Assembly: GCA_029582155.1 (NCBI GenBank)
Contig: CM055899.1
Location: forward strand, 53,229,353-53,293,352
Direction: 5' to 3'
DNA length: 64,000 bases
Source of the DNA: Panopea generosa
Lineage: Eukaryota; Mollusca; Bivalvia; Adapedonta; Hiatellidae
Part shown: one piece after another, positions 36,092 through 50,016 of the stretch
Position numbering within the stretch: position 1 is the stretch's first letter
How the letters are laid out: every line of letters begins with the position of its first letter
Position numbers and translations under genes: made by a program
The notes under the pieces: model-generated
What the model was told of the DNA's origin: nothing
The model's input: only the letters and a program-made list of their open reading frames with translations
The model's database searches: none

Positions 36092-39000
36092 TAACCCACC
36101 ACCCACAGCACCTGGTTCCAAATATAACCTGTAATGTGTTGTAAAAAATGCCTCCACCCTCAGCACACGGTGTAATATATAACCTGTAATGTGTTGTAAA
36201 AAATGCATCCACCCTCCACCCATAAAATAAACAGTAATGTGTTGTAAAAGTTGCCTTCACCCTCCAACCACAGCACCTGGGGCCATATATAACATGTAAT
36301 GTGTTGCGAATGGGGCCTCCACCCTCCACCCACAGCATCTCGGGCTGTAAATTACCTGAAATGTGTAATAAAAAGTGCCTCCAACCTCAACTCATAGACT
36401 CTGGTGCCATATATAACCTATAATGTGTTTTGAATGGTGCCTCAACCAACAGCAAGTAGTGCCATATATAACCTGAAATGTGTTATAAAAGGTGCTACAA
36501 GTCTCCACCCAAATCACCTGAGGCCATATATAACCAGTAATGTGATGTGAATGGTGCTTCCACTCCACCATACAACCACGGCACCTGAGGCCATATATAA
36601 CCTGTAATGTGTTGTAAAAGTAGCTACCACCCTCCATCTATAAAAGCTGTGGCCATATATTACCTGTAATGTGTTGTGAATTGTGCCTCCACCATCCACC
36701 CAAAGCACCTAGCGCAATTTATAACCTATAATGTGTTGTGAATGGTGTCTTCAACCTTAACCCACAGCAGTTGGTGCCACATATAACCTGTAATGTGTTG
36801 TGAATGGTGCCTCAACACTCCACCAACAGCACCTGATGCCAAATATAACCTGTAATGTGTTGTGAATGGTGTTTCCACCCTCAACCCACCGCACCTGGGG
36901 CCATATATAACCTGTAATGTGTTGTAAAAGTTGCATCCACCATCCAACCACAGCACCTAGGGCCATAAATAACCTGTAATGTGTTGTGAATGGTGCCTCC
37001 ACTAAACACCCACATCACCTGGTGCCATAAATAACCTGTATTGTGCTGTAAATGGTGCCTCCAACCTCCACCCACAGCTGCTGGTGCCATATATAACCTG
37101 TATTGTGTTGTAAATAGTGCCGCCACCCTACTTCCACAGCACCTGGAGTCATATATAACCTGTAATGTATTGCTGATGGTGCCTCAACCCCCACCCAGAG
37201 GACATAGTGCCATATATAACCGGCCATGTGTTGTGAACGTAACCTCCAACCTCCACCCACAGCACATAGTGCCATATATAACCTGTGATGTGTTGTGAAT
37301 GATGCCTCTACCCTCCACCCACAGCACCTGTTGCCATATATAACCTGTGATGTGTTGTGAATTATGCCTCCACCCTCCACCCACAACACCTGGTGCCATA
37401 TACAACATGTAATGTGTTGTGAATGGTACCTCCACCATCCACCCACAGCACCTGGGCCATATATAACCTGTAATGTGTTGTTGATGGTGCCTCCACCCTC
37501 CACCCACAGCACCTGGGCCATATATAACCTGTAATGTGTTGTTGATGGTGCCTCCACCCTCCACCCACAGCACCTGGGCCATATATAACCTGTAATGTGT
37601 TGTTAATGGTGCCTCCACCCTCCAACCACAGCACCTGGTGCCACATATAACCTGTGATGTGTTGTGAATGGTGCCTCCACCCTCCACCCACAGCACCTGA
37701 TGCCATATATAACCTGTGATGTGTTGTGAATGGAGCCTCCACCTTCCAACCACAGCACCTGTTGCGCTATATAGCCTGTGAAGTGTTGTGAATGGTGCCT
37801 CCACCATCCACCCACAGCACCTGGTGCCATATATAACCTGTACTGTATTGTTGATTGTGCCTCCGTCCTCCACCCACAGCACCTGGTGCCATATATAACC
37901 TGTAATGTGGTGTTGTTGATGGTGCCTCCGTCCTCCACCCATAGCACTTGGTTCCCTATATAACCTGTAATGTGTTGTGGATGGTACCTCCACCCTCAAC
38001 CCACAGAAACTGGTGCCATATATAACCTGTGACGTGTTGTGGATGGTGCCTCCATCCTCCACCCAGAGCACCTGGTGCAATATATAACCTGTAATGTGTT
38101 GTGAATGGTGTTATCACCCTCAACCCACAGCACCTTGGGCCATATATAACCTGTAATGTGTTGTAAAAGTTGCATCCACCATCCAACCACAGCACCTAGG
38201 GCCATCAATAACCTGTAATGTTTTGTGAATGATGCCTCCACCAAACACCCGCATCACCTGGTGCCATATATAACATAACCTGTATTGTGCTGCTAATGGT
38301 GCCTCCAACCTCCACCCACAGCTGCTGGTGCCATAAATAACCTGTATTCTGTTGTTAATGGTGTCTCCACCCTCCTTCCACAGCACCTGGAGCCATATAT
38401 AACCTGTAATGTATTGTTGATGGTGCCTCCACCCCAACCAAGAGGACATAGTGCCATATATAACCTGTAATGAGTTGTGAATGGTACCTCCAACCTCCAC
38501 CCACAGGACCTGGTGCCATGAATAACCTGTGACGTGTTGTGAATTGTGCCTCCACCCTCCACCCACAGCACCTGGTGCCATGAATAACCTGTAATGTGGT
38601 GCTTATGGTGCCTCCATCATCCACCAACTGCACCTGGTGCCATATATAACCAGTAATGTGTTGTTAACTGTACTTCCACCCTCCACCCACAGCACCTTGT
38701 GCAATAAATACCCTGTAATGTGTTGTTGATGGTGCCTCCAGCCTCCACCCACAGCACCTGGTGCCATATATAACCTGTTATGTGTGCCATCAAAAACCTG
38801 TAATATGTTGTGGATGGTGCAAATGGAGCAATATATAACCTGTAACGTGTTATGAATGGTGCATCCACCCTCCAACCACAGCACCTGATGCCATATATAG
38901 CCTGTGATGTGTAGTGAATAGTGCCTCCACCCTCTACCCACCTGGTGCCATATATAACCTGTAATGTGTTGTGAATGGTGTATTCACCCTCCATCCACAG

Positions 39001-41132
39001 CACCTGGTGCCATATATAACCCGTAATGTTTTGTTGATAGTGCCTCCACACTCCACCCACAGCACCTGGTGCCATATATAACCTGTCATCATCATCATCA
39101 CCACAGCATCACCACTCCTCACCCACAGCACCTGGAGCCATATATAACCTGTGATGTGTTGTGAATTGTGTCTCCACCCTCCACCCACAGCACCTGGTGC
39201 CATATATAACCTGTAATGTGTTGTGAATGGTGTTTTCACTCTCCATCCACAGCACCTGGTGCCATATATAACCTGTGATGTGTTGTGAATGTTGCCTCCA
39301 CCCTCCACCCACAGCACCTGGTGCCATATATAACCTGTAAAGTGTTGTTGATAGTGCCTCCACTTTTCACCAACAGCACCTGGAGCCATATATAACCTGT
39401 GATGTGTTGTGAATTGTGCCTCCACCTTCCAACCACAGCACCTGGAGCCATATATAACCTGTGATGTGTTGTGAATGGTGCCTCCACCCTCCACCCACAG
39501 CACCTGGTGCCATATATAACCTGTAATGTGTTGTGAATGGTGTATTCACCCTCCATCCACAGCACCTGGTGCCATATACAACCCGTAATGTGTTGTTGAT
39601 AGTGCCTCCACTCTCCACCCACAGCACCTGGTGCCATATATAACCTGTGATGTGTTGTGAATTGTGCCTCCACCCTCCACCCACAGCACCTGGTGCCATA
39701 TATAACTTGTAATGTGTTGTGAATGGTGTATTCATCCTCCATCCACAGCACCTGGTGCCATATATAACCCGTAATGTGTTGTTGATAGTGCCTCCACTCT
39801 CCACCCACAGCACCTGGTGCCATATATAACCTGTGATGTGTTGTGAATTGTGCCTCCACCCTCCACCCACAGCACCTGGTGCCATATATAACCTGTAATG
39901 TGTTGTGAATGGTGTATTCACCCTCCATCCACAGCACCTGGTGCCATATATAACCCGTAATGTGTTGTTGATAGTGCCTCCACTCTCCACCCACAGCACC
40001 TGGTGCCATATATAACCTGTCATCATCATCATCACCACAGCATCACCACTCCTCACCCACAGCACCTGGAGCCATTTATAACCTGTGATGTGTTGTGAAT
40101 TGTGCCTCCACCCTCCATCCACAGCACCTGGTGCCATATATAACCTGTAATGTGTTGTGAATGGTGTTTTCACTCTCCATCCACAGCACCTGGTGCCATA
40201 TATAACCTGTGATGTGTTGTGAATGGTGCCTCCACCCTCCACCCACAGCACCTGGTGCCATATATAACCTGTAATGTGTTGTTGATAGTGCCTCCAGTTT
40301 TCACCAACAGCACCTGAAGCCATATATAACCTGTGATGTGTTGTGAATTGTGCCTCCACCTTCCACCCACAGCACCTGGAGCCATATATAACCTGTGATG
40401 TGTTGTGAATTGTGCCTCCACCCTCAACCCACAGCACCTGGTGCCATATATTACCTGTAATGTGATGTGAATGGTGTATTCACCCTCCATCCACAGCACC
40501 TGGTGCCATATATAACCTGTGATGTGTTGTCAATGGTGCCTCCACCCTCCACCCACAGCACCTGGTGTCATATATAACCTGTAATGTGTTGTTGATTGTG
40601 CCTCCACTTTTCACCAACAGCACCTGGAGCCATATATAACCTGTGATGTGTTGTGAATTGTGCCTCCACCCTCCACCCACAGCACATGGTGCCATATATA
40701 ACCTGTACTGTTTGTTGATGGTGCCTCTGTCCTCAGCCCACAGAATCTGGTACCATATATAACCTGTACTGTGTTGTTGATGGTGCCTCCGTCCTCAACC
40801 CACAGCACCTGGTGCCATATATAACCTGTAATGTGTTGTGAATGGTGCCTCCACCCTCTACGGACAGCACCTGATGCCAAATATAACCTGTAATGTGTTG
40901 TGAATGGTGCCTCCACCCTCCACCTACAGCACCTGTTGCCATATAAAACCTGTAATGTGTTGTTGATGGTGCTTCCGTCCTCCACTCACAGCACCTGATG
41001 CCATATATAACTTGTAATGTGTTGTTGATGGTGCCTCCGTCCTCCACCCACAGCACATAGTGCCATATATAACCTGTAATGTGTTGTGAATGGTGCCTCC
41101 ACCCTCCACCCACAGCACCTGGTGCCATATAT
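36092..41132 (+). repeat. Satellite array 1, 62-bp unit, about 80 copies
   Basis: The unit is close to TATATAACCTGTAATGTGTT, GTGAATGGTGCCTCCACCCT, CCACCCACAGCACCTGGTGC, CA. Nearly all copies have the long 62-bp form. Two interruptions of (TCA)n type lie at about 39,087-39,116 and 40,019-40,052. Higher-order duplications of about 1.24 kb and 0.93 kb are visible. Long minus-strand frames across the array reflect stop-free monomers and are not genes. Confidence 0.95.
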
Positions 41133-41481
41133 ACCATCTACCATCTTATTTCCATCTCCAGTGTCATAGTTTATGTCGTAGTTTATGTCTTATCTCCATC
41201 TTAAATCTCACCAATGCCATCCTTGGGGACTGTGCCCACACATAAAACTTGGATACCATATAGAACTATAACTTACTGTGTATGAATTTATATTCTCTAT
41301 CATAATCAATATCATTATAATCATCAATTATCACTAAATATCTCTTACTGGTAAAGTCGTAGGTTCGAGCCAATTGTGGTCGAAAGGCTTTACTTCAGAG
41401 TGTTGGCTTGTTACTTGCAGAATGACAGTGGTCCTGTGTCGTTTTATGTGCTTGGGGACTGCCCCCATACATATAAAAGTT
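41133..41481 (+). repeat. Diverged fragment of the 600-bp unit between arrays 1 and 2
   Basis: Contains CTTGGGGACTGTGCCCACAC, AATTATCACTAAATATCTCT, AAGTCGTAGGTTCGAGCCAA and GCAGAATGACAGTGGTCCTG, which recur in every long unit from 42.3 kb on. It ends at the embedded monomer where array 2 starts. Confidence 0.85.
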
Positions 41482-42299
41482 GGATACCATATATAACCTG
41501 TAATGTGTTGTGAATGGTGCCTCCACCCTTAGCGCCTGGTGCCATATATAACCTGTAATGTGTTGTGAATGGTGCCTCCACCCTCCACCCACAGCACCTT
41601 GTGCCATATATAACCTGTAATGAGTTGTTGATGGTTCCTCCACTTTCCACCCACAGCACCTTGTGCCATAAATAACCTGTAATGTGTTGTTGATGGTGCC
41701 TCCACCCTACACCCACAGAAACTGGTGCCATATATAACCTGTAATTTGTTGTGAATGGTGCCTCCACCCTCCACCCACAGCACCTGCTGCCATATATAAC
41801 CTGTAATGTGTTGTTAATGGTGCCTCCACCCTCATCGACAGCACCTGGTCCCACATATAAACTGTAATTTGTTGTTGATGGTGCCTACACCATCCACCCA
41901 CAGCTCCTGGTGCCATATATAACCTGTAATGTGTTGCGAATGGTGCCTTCACCCTCCACCCACAGCACCTGATGCCATATATAACCTGTTATGTGTTGTT
42001 AATGGTACCTCCACCCTCCACCCACAGCACTTTGTGCTATATATAACCTGTAATGTGTTGTGAATGGTGCTTCCACCCTCCACCCACAACACCTGGTGCC
42101 ATATATAACCTGTAATGTGTTGTGAATGGTGCCTCCACCCTCCACCCACAGCACCTGGAGCCATATATAACCTGTAATGTGTTGTGAATGTTGTATTCAC
42201 CTTCCATCCACAGCTCCTGGTGCCATATATAACCCGTAATGTTTTGTTGATAGTGCCTCCACTCTCAACCCACAGCACCTTGTGCCATATATAACCTGT
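41482..42299 (+). repeat. Satellite array 2, about 13 copies
   Basis: Mostly 62-bp units. The left edge runs directly from the long unit's embedded ATACCATATATAACCTG. The right edge passes into CTGTCATCATCACCATCACC, the same kind of transition as at array 3's end. Its distal part resembles 49.4-50.0 kb. Confidence 0.92.
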
Positions 42300-45005
42300 C
42301 ATCATCACCATCACCACCGCCACCATTATCAATTAATCTTCATCAATATCACAACCATCAATATCATCATCATCATCATCACCACCATAAATCATACATA
42401 TCCATCTACCATCTTATTTCCATCTCCAGTGTCATAGTTTGTGTCTCATCTCCATCTTCAATCTCACCAATGCCATCCTTGGGGACTGCGCCCACACATA
42501 AAACTTGGATACCATATAGAACTATAACTTACTGTGTATGAATTTATATTCTCTATCGCATCAAAGTAAACAAAATACTTCAGACGTTTTATATATAAAT
42601 CATAACTATCATATACACACATATATGCAAGTGTATTGAATGATTGTGGTGGCAAGTGTAGGACATACTATAGTTTATATGAAATAAAATCAAATGCAGT
42701 ATGAAAAAGTAACACAATTATACATACAATCATTTGCTTTATCCAGGTTGTTCCATCTCCTTCTAATCTCCATCTCCAATCTCATCTGTTCTGTCCATAT
42801 CCATCTCCAATATATTAGATCCTGTCTCATCTCCTGTACCACCAATGCCATCGTTAACATTACCCGATATTTCATCAACATTATCATCATCAATATTATC
42901 ACAATCATCATCAATATCAAAATCATTATCATCATGAATTATCATTAAGTATCTCTCACTGGTAAAGTCGTAGGTTCGAGCCAATTGTGGTCCAAAGGCT
43001 TTACTTCATATTGTTGGCTTGTTACTTGCAGAATGACAGTGGTCCTGTATCGATTTATGTGCTTGGAGACTGCCCCCATACATATAAAAGTTGGATACCA
43101 TATATTACCTGTAATGTGTTGTACATGGTGTTGAACTCATATCAATAAATTATTGTGTATTAATTTACTTTCTCTATCACATCAAAGTAAACAAAATACT
43201 TCAAACGTTTTATATATAAATCATAACTATCATTTACAGATAAATCAACAATTGTATTGAATGATTGTGGAGGCAATTGTAGAAAATACTATAGTTTTTA
43301 TGAAATAAAATAAAATAAAATATGAGAAAGTAACACAATTATACCTACAATCATTTGCTTTATCCAGGTTGTTCCATCTCCATTGGATCTCCATCTCCAA
43401 GCTCCTCTGTTCTGTCCATATCAATCTCCGATATATTAGATCCTGTCTCATCTCCATCTCCAGTACCACCAATGCCATCGTTAACATTACCCGATATTTC
43501 ACCAACATTATCATCATCAATATTATTACAGTCATCATCAATATCAATATCATTATCATCATAAATTATCATTAAGTATCTCTCACTGGTAAAGTCGTAG
43601 GTTCGAGCCAATTGTGGTCCGAAGGCTTTACTTCAGATTGTTGGCTTGTTACTTGCAGAATGACAGTGGTCCTGTGCCGATTTATGAGCTAAGGGACTGA
43701 CCCCATACATATAAAAGTTGGATACCATATATAACCTGTAATGTGTTGTACATGATGTTCAACTCAACTCAAGAAATTAATGTGTATTAATTTACTTTCT
43801 CTATCACATCAAAGTAAACAAAATACTTCAAACGTTTTATATATAAATCATAACTATCATTTACAGATAAATGTACAATTGTATTGAATGATTGTGGAGG
43901 AAATTTTAGAAAATATTATAGTTTTTATGAAATAAAATAAAATTAAGTACGGGATAGTAACACAATTATACCTACAATCATTTACTTCATCCAGGTTGTT
44001 CCATCTCCAATCTCTTCCATCCTGTCCATATCCATCTCCAATATATTAGATCCTGTCTCATCTCCATCTCCAGTACCACCAATGCCATCGTTAAAATTAC
44101 CCGATATTTCATCAACATTATCATCATCATTAATTTCATCATCAATATTATCACAATCATCATCAATATCAATATCATCATAAATTATCATTGAGTATTT
44201 CTCACTGGTAAAGTCGTAGGTTCGGGAAAATTGTGGTCCAAAGGCCTTACTTCAGATTGCTGGCTTGTTACTTGCAGAATGACAGTGGTCCTGTGCCGAT
44301 TGATGTGCTTGTGGACTGCCACCATACATAAAAGTGGGATACCACATATAACCAGTAATGTGTTGTAAATGGTGTTCAACTTATCCCAATAAATTACTGT
44401 GTATTAATTTACTTTCTCTTTCACATAAAAGAAAACAAAATACTTCAAACGTTTTATATATCAATCATAACTATCATTTACAGATAAATGTACAATTGTA
44501 TTGAATGATTGTGGAGGCAATTGTAGAAATACTATAGTTTTTATGAAATAAAATAAAGTATGAGATAGTAACACAATTATACCTACAATTTTTTGCTTTA
44601 TCCAGGTTGTTCCATCCCTATCTAATCTCCATCTCCAATATTATCTATTCATATATAACCAGTAATGTGTTGTAAATGGTGTTGAACTCATCTCAATAAA
44701 ATTACTGTGTATTAATTTACTTTCTCTATCACATTAAAGTAAACGAAATACTTCAAACGTTTTATATATAAATCATAACTATCATTCACAGATAAATGTA
44801 CAATTGAACTGAATGATTGTGGAGGCAATTTTAGAAAATACTATAGTTTTTATGAAATTAAAATTAAATAAAGTACGAGAATATAACACAATTATACCTA
44901 CATTCATTTGCTTTATCGAGGTTGTTCAATCTCTATCTCCAATCTCATCCATCCCGTCCATATCAATCTCCAATATATTAGATCCTGTCTCATCTCCATC
45001 TCCAG
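42300..45005 (+). repeat. 600-625-bp tandem units, block 1
   Basis: A (TCA)-rich start, then tandem long units whose AACACAATTATAC anchors lie at about 42,711, 43,332, 43,959, 44,570 and 44,885. Spacings are 621, 627 and 611, then 315 bp for a deleted unit. Each full unit has a T/C-rich ATCTCC part, TCATCA microsatellite, GTAGGTTCGAGCC, GACAGTGGTCCTG, one embedded satellite monomer, and an AT-rich part. A minus-strand frame rich in Asp/Ile/Asn covers the microsatellite in several units. Confidence 0.93.
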
Positions 45006-48000
45006 GTGCTGTGTTGTTGATGGTGCCTCCACCCTCCACCCACAGCACCTGGTGCCATATATAACCTGTAATGTGTTGTGGATGGTGCCTTTACCCTCCA
45101 CCCACAGCACCTGGTGTCATATATAACCTGTAATGTGTTGTTGATGGTGCCTCCACCCACAACACGTTACAGGTTATATATGGCACCAGGTGCTGTGGGT
45201 GAATATAACCTGTAATGTGTTGTTGATGGTGCCTCCACCCTTCACCCACAGCACCTGGTGCCATATATGACCTGTAATGTGTTGTGGATGGTGCCTCCAC
45301 CCTCCACCAACAGCACCTTGTGCCATATATAACATGTAATGTGTTGTGAATGGTACCTCCACCCATAGCACCTTGTGCCATATATAACCTGTAATGTGTT
45401 GTGAATGGTACCTCCACCCACAGCACCTGGTGCCATATATAACCTGTAATGTATTGTGAATGGTGCCTCCACCCACAGCACCTTGTGCCATATATAACCT
45501 GTCATGTGTTGTTCATGTGCCTCCACCCTCCGTCCACAGCACCTTGTGCCATATATAACCTGTAATGTGTTGTGAATGGTGCCTCCAGCCACAGCACCTG
45601 GTGCTATATATAACCTGTAATGTATTGTGAATGGTGTCTCCACCCACAGCACCTTGTGCCATATATAAACTGTAATGTGTTGAAGGTGCCTCCACCCACA
45701 GCAACTTCTGCCATATATAACCTGTAATGTGTTGTTGATGGTGGCTCCACTTTCCACCCACAGCACCTTGTGCCATAAATAACCTGTAATGTGTTGTTGA
45801 TGGTGCGTCCACCCTCCACCAACAGCACCTTGTGCCATATATAACTTGTAATGTGTTGTGAATGGTGCCTCCACCCACAGCACCTGGTGCCATATATAAC
45901 CTGTAATGTGTTGTGGATGTTGCCTCAACTCTTCACCCACAGCACCTGGTGCCATATATAACCTGTAATGTGTTGTTGAAGGTGCCTCCACAATCCACCC
46001 ACAGCACCTTGTGCCATATATAATCTATAATATGTTGTGAATGGTGCCTCCACCCATAGCACCTGGTGCCATATATAACCTGCAATGTGTTGTTGAAGAT
46101 GCCTCCACCCACCACCCACAGCATCTTGTGCCATATATAACCTGTAATGTGTTGTGAATGATGCCTCCACCCACAGCACCTGGTGCCATATATAAACTGT
46201 TATGTGTTGTGAATGGTGCCTCCACCCACAGCACCTGGTGCCATATATAACCTGTTTTGTGTGCCATATAAAACCTGTAATGTCTTGTTGATGGTGCCTC
46301 CATCCTCCACCTACAGCACCTTGTGCCATATATAACCTGTAATGTGTTGTTGATGGTGCATCCATCCTCCACCTACAGCACCTTGTGCCATATATAACCT
46401 GTAATGTGTTGTGAATGGTGCCTCCACCCACAGCACCTGGTGCCATATATAACCTGTAATGTGTTGTGAATGGTGCCTCCACCCACAGCACCTGGTACCA
46501 TATATAACCTGTAATGTGTGGTTGAAGGTGCCTCCACCCTCCACCCACAGCACCTGGTGCCATATATAACCTGCAATGTGTTGTTGAAGGTGCCTCGACC
46601 CTCCACCCACAACACCTTGTGCCATATGTAGCCTGTAATGTGTTGTTGATGGTGACTCCACTTTCCACCCACAGCACCTGTGTGTCATATATAACCTTTA
46701 ATGTGTTGTTGATGGTGCATCCATCCTCCAACCACAGCACCTTGTGCCATATAAAACCTGTTTTGTGTGCCATATAAAACCTGTAATGTGTTGTTGATGG
46801 TGCCTCCATCCTCCATCCACAGCACCTTGTGCCATATATAACCTGTAATGTGTTGTTGATGGTGCATCCATCCTCCACCCACAGCACCTGGTTCCATATA
46901 TAACCTGTTTTGTGTGCCATATAAAACCTGTAATGTGTTGTTGATGGTTCCTCCACCCTCCACCCACAGAACCTTGTGCCATATATAACCTGTAATGAGT
47001 TGTTGATGGTGCCTCCACTTTCCACCCACAGCACCTTGTGCCATAAATAACCTGTAATGTGTTGTTGATGGTGCCTCCAGCCTCCACCCACAGCACCTGG
47101 TGCCATATATAACCTGTTTTGTGTGCCATATAAAACCTGTAATATGTTGTGGATGGTGTCTCCACCCTACACTCACAGAAACTGGTGCCATATATAACCT
47201 GTAATTTGTTGTGAATGGTGCCCCCGACCTCCACCCACAGCACCTGCTGCCATATAAAACCTGTAATGTGTTGTTAATGGTGCCTCCACCCTCATCGACA
47301 GCACCTGGTCCCACATATAAACTGTAATTTGTTGTTGATGGTGCCTACACCATCCACCCACAGCTCCTGCTGCCATATATAACCTGTAATGTGTTGTGAA
47401 TGGTGCCTCCACCCTCAAACCACAGCACCTGATGCCATATATAACCTGTTATGTGTTGTTGATGGTACCTCCACCATCCACCAACAGCACCTGGTGCCAT
47501 ATATAACCTATAATGTGTTTTGAATTGAGTATTCACACTCCATCCACAGCACCTGATGCCATATATAACCTGTAATGTGTTGTTGATGGTACCTCCACCA
47601 TCCACCCACAGCACTTTGTGCTATATATAACCTGTCATGTGTTGTTCATGTGCCTCCACCCTCCGTCCACAGCACCTTGTGCCATATATAACCTGTAATG
47701 TGTTGTGAATGGTGCCTCCAGCCACAGCACCTGGTGCTATATATAACCTGTAATGTATTGTGAATGGTGTCTCCACCCACAGCACCTTGTGCCATATATA
47801 AACTGTAATGTTTTGAAGGTGCCTCCACCCACAGCAACTTCTGCCATATATAACCTGTAATGTGTTGTTGATGGTGGCTCCACTTTCCACCCACAGCACC
47901 TTGTGCCATAAATAACCTGTAATGTGTTGTTGATGGTGCGTCCACCCTCCACCAACAGCACCTTGTGCCATATATAACCTGTAATGTGTTGTGAATGGTG

Positions 48001-50016
48001 CCTCCACCCACAGCACCTGGTGCCATATATAACCTGTAATGTGTTGTGGATGTTGCCTCAACCCTTCACCCACAGCACCTGGTGCCATATATAACCTGTA
48101 ATGTGTTGTTGAAGGTGCCTCCACAATCCACCCACAGCACCTTGTGCCATATAAAATCTATAATATGTTGTGAATGGTGCCTCCACCCATAGCACCTGGT
48201 GCCATATATAACCTGCAATGTGTTGTTGAAGATGCCTCCACCCACCACCCACAGCATCTTGTGCCATATATAACCTGTAATGTGTTGTGAATGATGCCTC
48301 CACCCACAGCACCTGGTGCCATATATAAACTGTTATGTGTTGTGAATGGTGCCTCCACCCACAGCACCTGGTGCCATATATAACCTGTTTTGTGTGCCAT
48401 ATAAAACCTGTAATGTCTTGTTGATGGTGCCTCCATCCTCCACCTACAGCACCTTGTGCCATATATAACCTGTAATGTGTTGTTGATGGTGCATCCATCC
48501 TCCACCCACAGCACCTTGTGCCATATATAACCTGTAATGTGTTGTGAATGGTGCCTCCACCCACAGCACCTGGTGCCATATATAACCTGTAATGTGTTGT
48601 GAATGGTGCCTCCACCCACAGCACCTGGTACCATATATAACCTGTAATGTGTGGTTGAAGGTGCCTCCACCCTCCACCCACAGCACCTGGTGCCATATAT
48701 AACCTGCAATGTGTTGTTGAAGGTGCCTCGATCCTCCACCCACAACACCTTGTGCCATATGTAGCCTGTAATGTGTTGTTGATGATGACTCCACTTTCCA
48801 CCCACAGCACCTGTGTGTCATATATAACCTTTAATGTGTTGTTGATGGTGCATCCATCCTCCACCCACAGCACCTTGTGCCATATAAAACCTGTTTTGTG
48901 TGCCATATAAAACCTGTAATGTGTTGTTGATGGTGCCTCCATCCTCCATCCACAGCACCTTGTGCCATATATAACCTGTAATGTGTTGTTGATGGTGCAT
49001 CCATCCTCCACCCACAGCACCTGGTTCCATATATAACCTGTTTTGTGTGCCATATAAAACCTGTAATGTGTTGTTGATGGTTCCTCCACCCTCCACCCAC
49101 AGAACCTTGTGCCATATATAACCTGTAATGAGTTGTTGATGGTGCCTCCACTTTCCACCCACAGCACCTTGTGCCATAAATAACCTGTAATGTGTTGTTG
49201 ATGGTGCCTCCAGCCTCCACCCACAGCACCTGGTGCCATATATAACCTGTTTTGTGTGCCATATAAAACCTGTAATATGTTGTGGATGGTGTCTCCACCC
49301 TCCACTCACAGAAACTGGTGCCATATATAACCTGTAATTTGTTGTGAATGGTGCCCCCGACCTCCACCCACAGCACCTGCTGCCATATATAACCTGTAAT
49401 GTGTTGTTAATGGTGCCTCCACCCTCATCGACAGCACCTGGTCCCACATATAAACTGTAATTTGTTGTTGATGGTGCCTACACCATCCACCCACAGCTCC
49501 TGCTGCCATATATAACCTGTAATGTGTTGTGAATGGTGCCTCCACCCTCAAACCACAGCACCTGATGCCATATATAACCTGTTATGTGTTGTTGATGGTA
49601 CCTCCACCATCCACCAACAGCACCTGGTGCCATATATAACCTATAATGTATTTTGAATTGTGTATTCACACTCCATCCACAGCACCTGATGCCATATATA
49701 ACCTGTAATGTGTTGTTGATGGTACCTCCACCCTCCACCCACAGCACTTTGTGCTATATATAACCTGTAATGTGTTGTGAATGGTGCTTCCACCCTCTAC
49801 CCACAACACCTGGTGCCATATATAACCTGTAATGTGTTGTGAATGGTGCCTCCACCCTCCACCCACAGCACCTGGTGCCATATATAACCTGTTATGTGTT
49901 GTGAATGGTGTATTCACCCTCCATCCACAGCACCTGGTGCCATATATAACCCGTAATGTTTTGTTGATAGTGCCTCCACTCTCAACCCACAGCACCTTGT
50001 GCCATATATAACCTGT
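45006..50016 (+). repeat. Satellite array 3, mixed 55- and 62-bp units
   Basis: It starts at the junction ATCTCCAG|GTGCTGTG inside a long unit and ends in a CTGTCATCATCATC transition. The short 55-bp form lacks seven bases of the CCTCCACC segment. Further shortened units with a TTTTGTGTGCCATATAAAAC patch recur. A 2,133-bp stretch (about 45,498-47,630) is repeated next to itself (47,631-49,763). One monomer at 45,159-45,201 is inverted. Confidence 0.95.
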
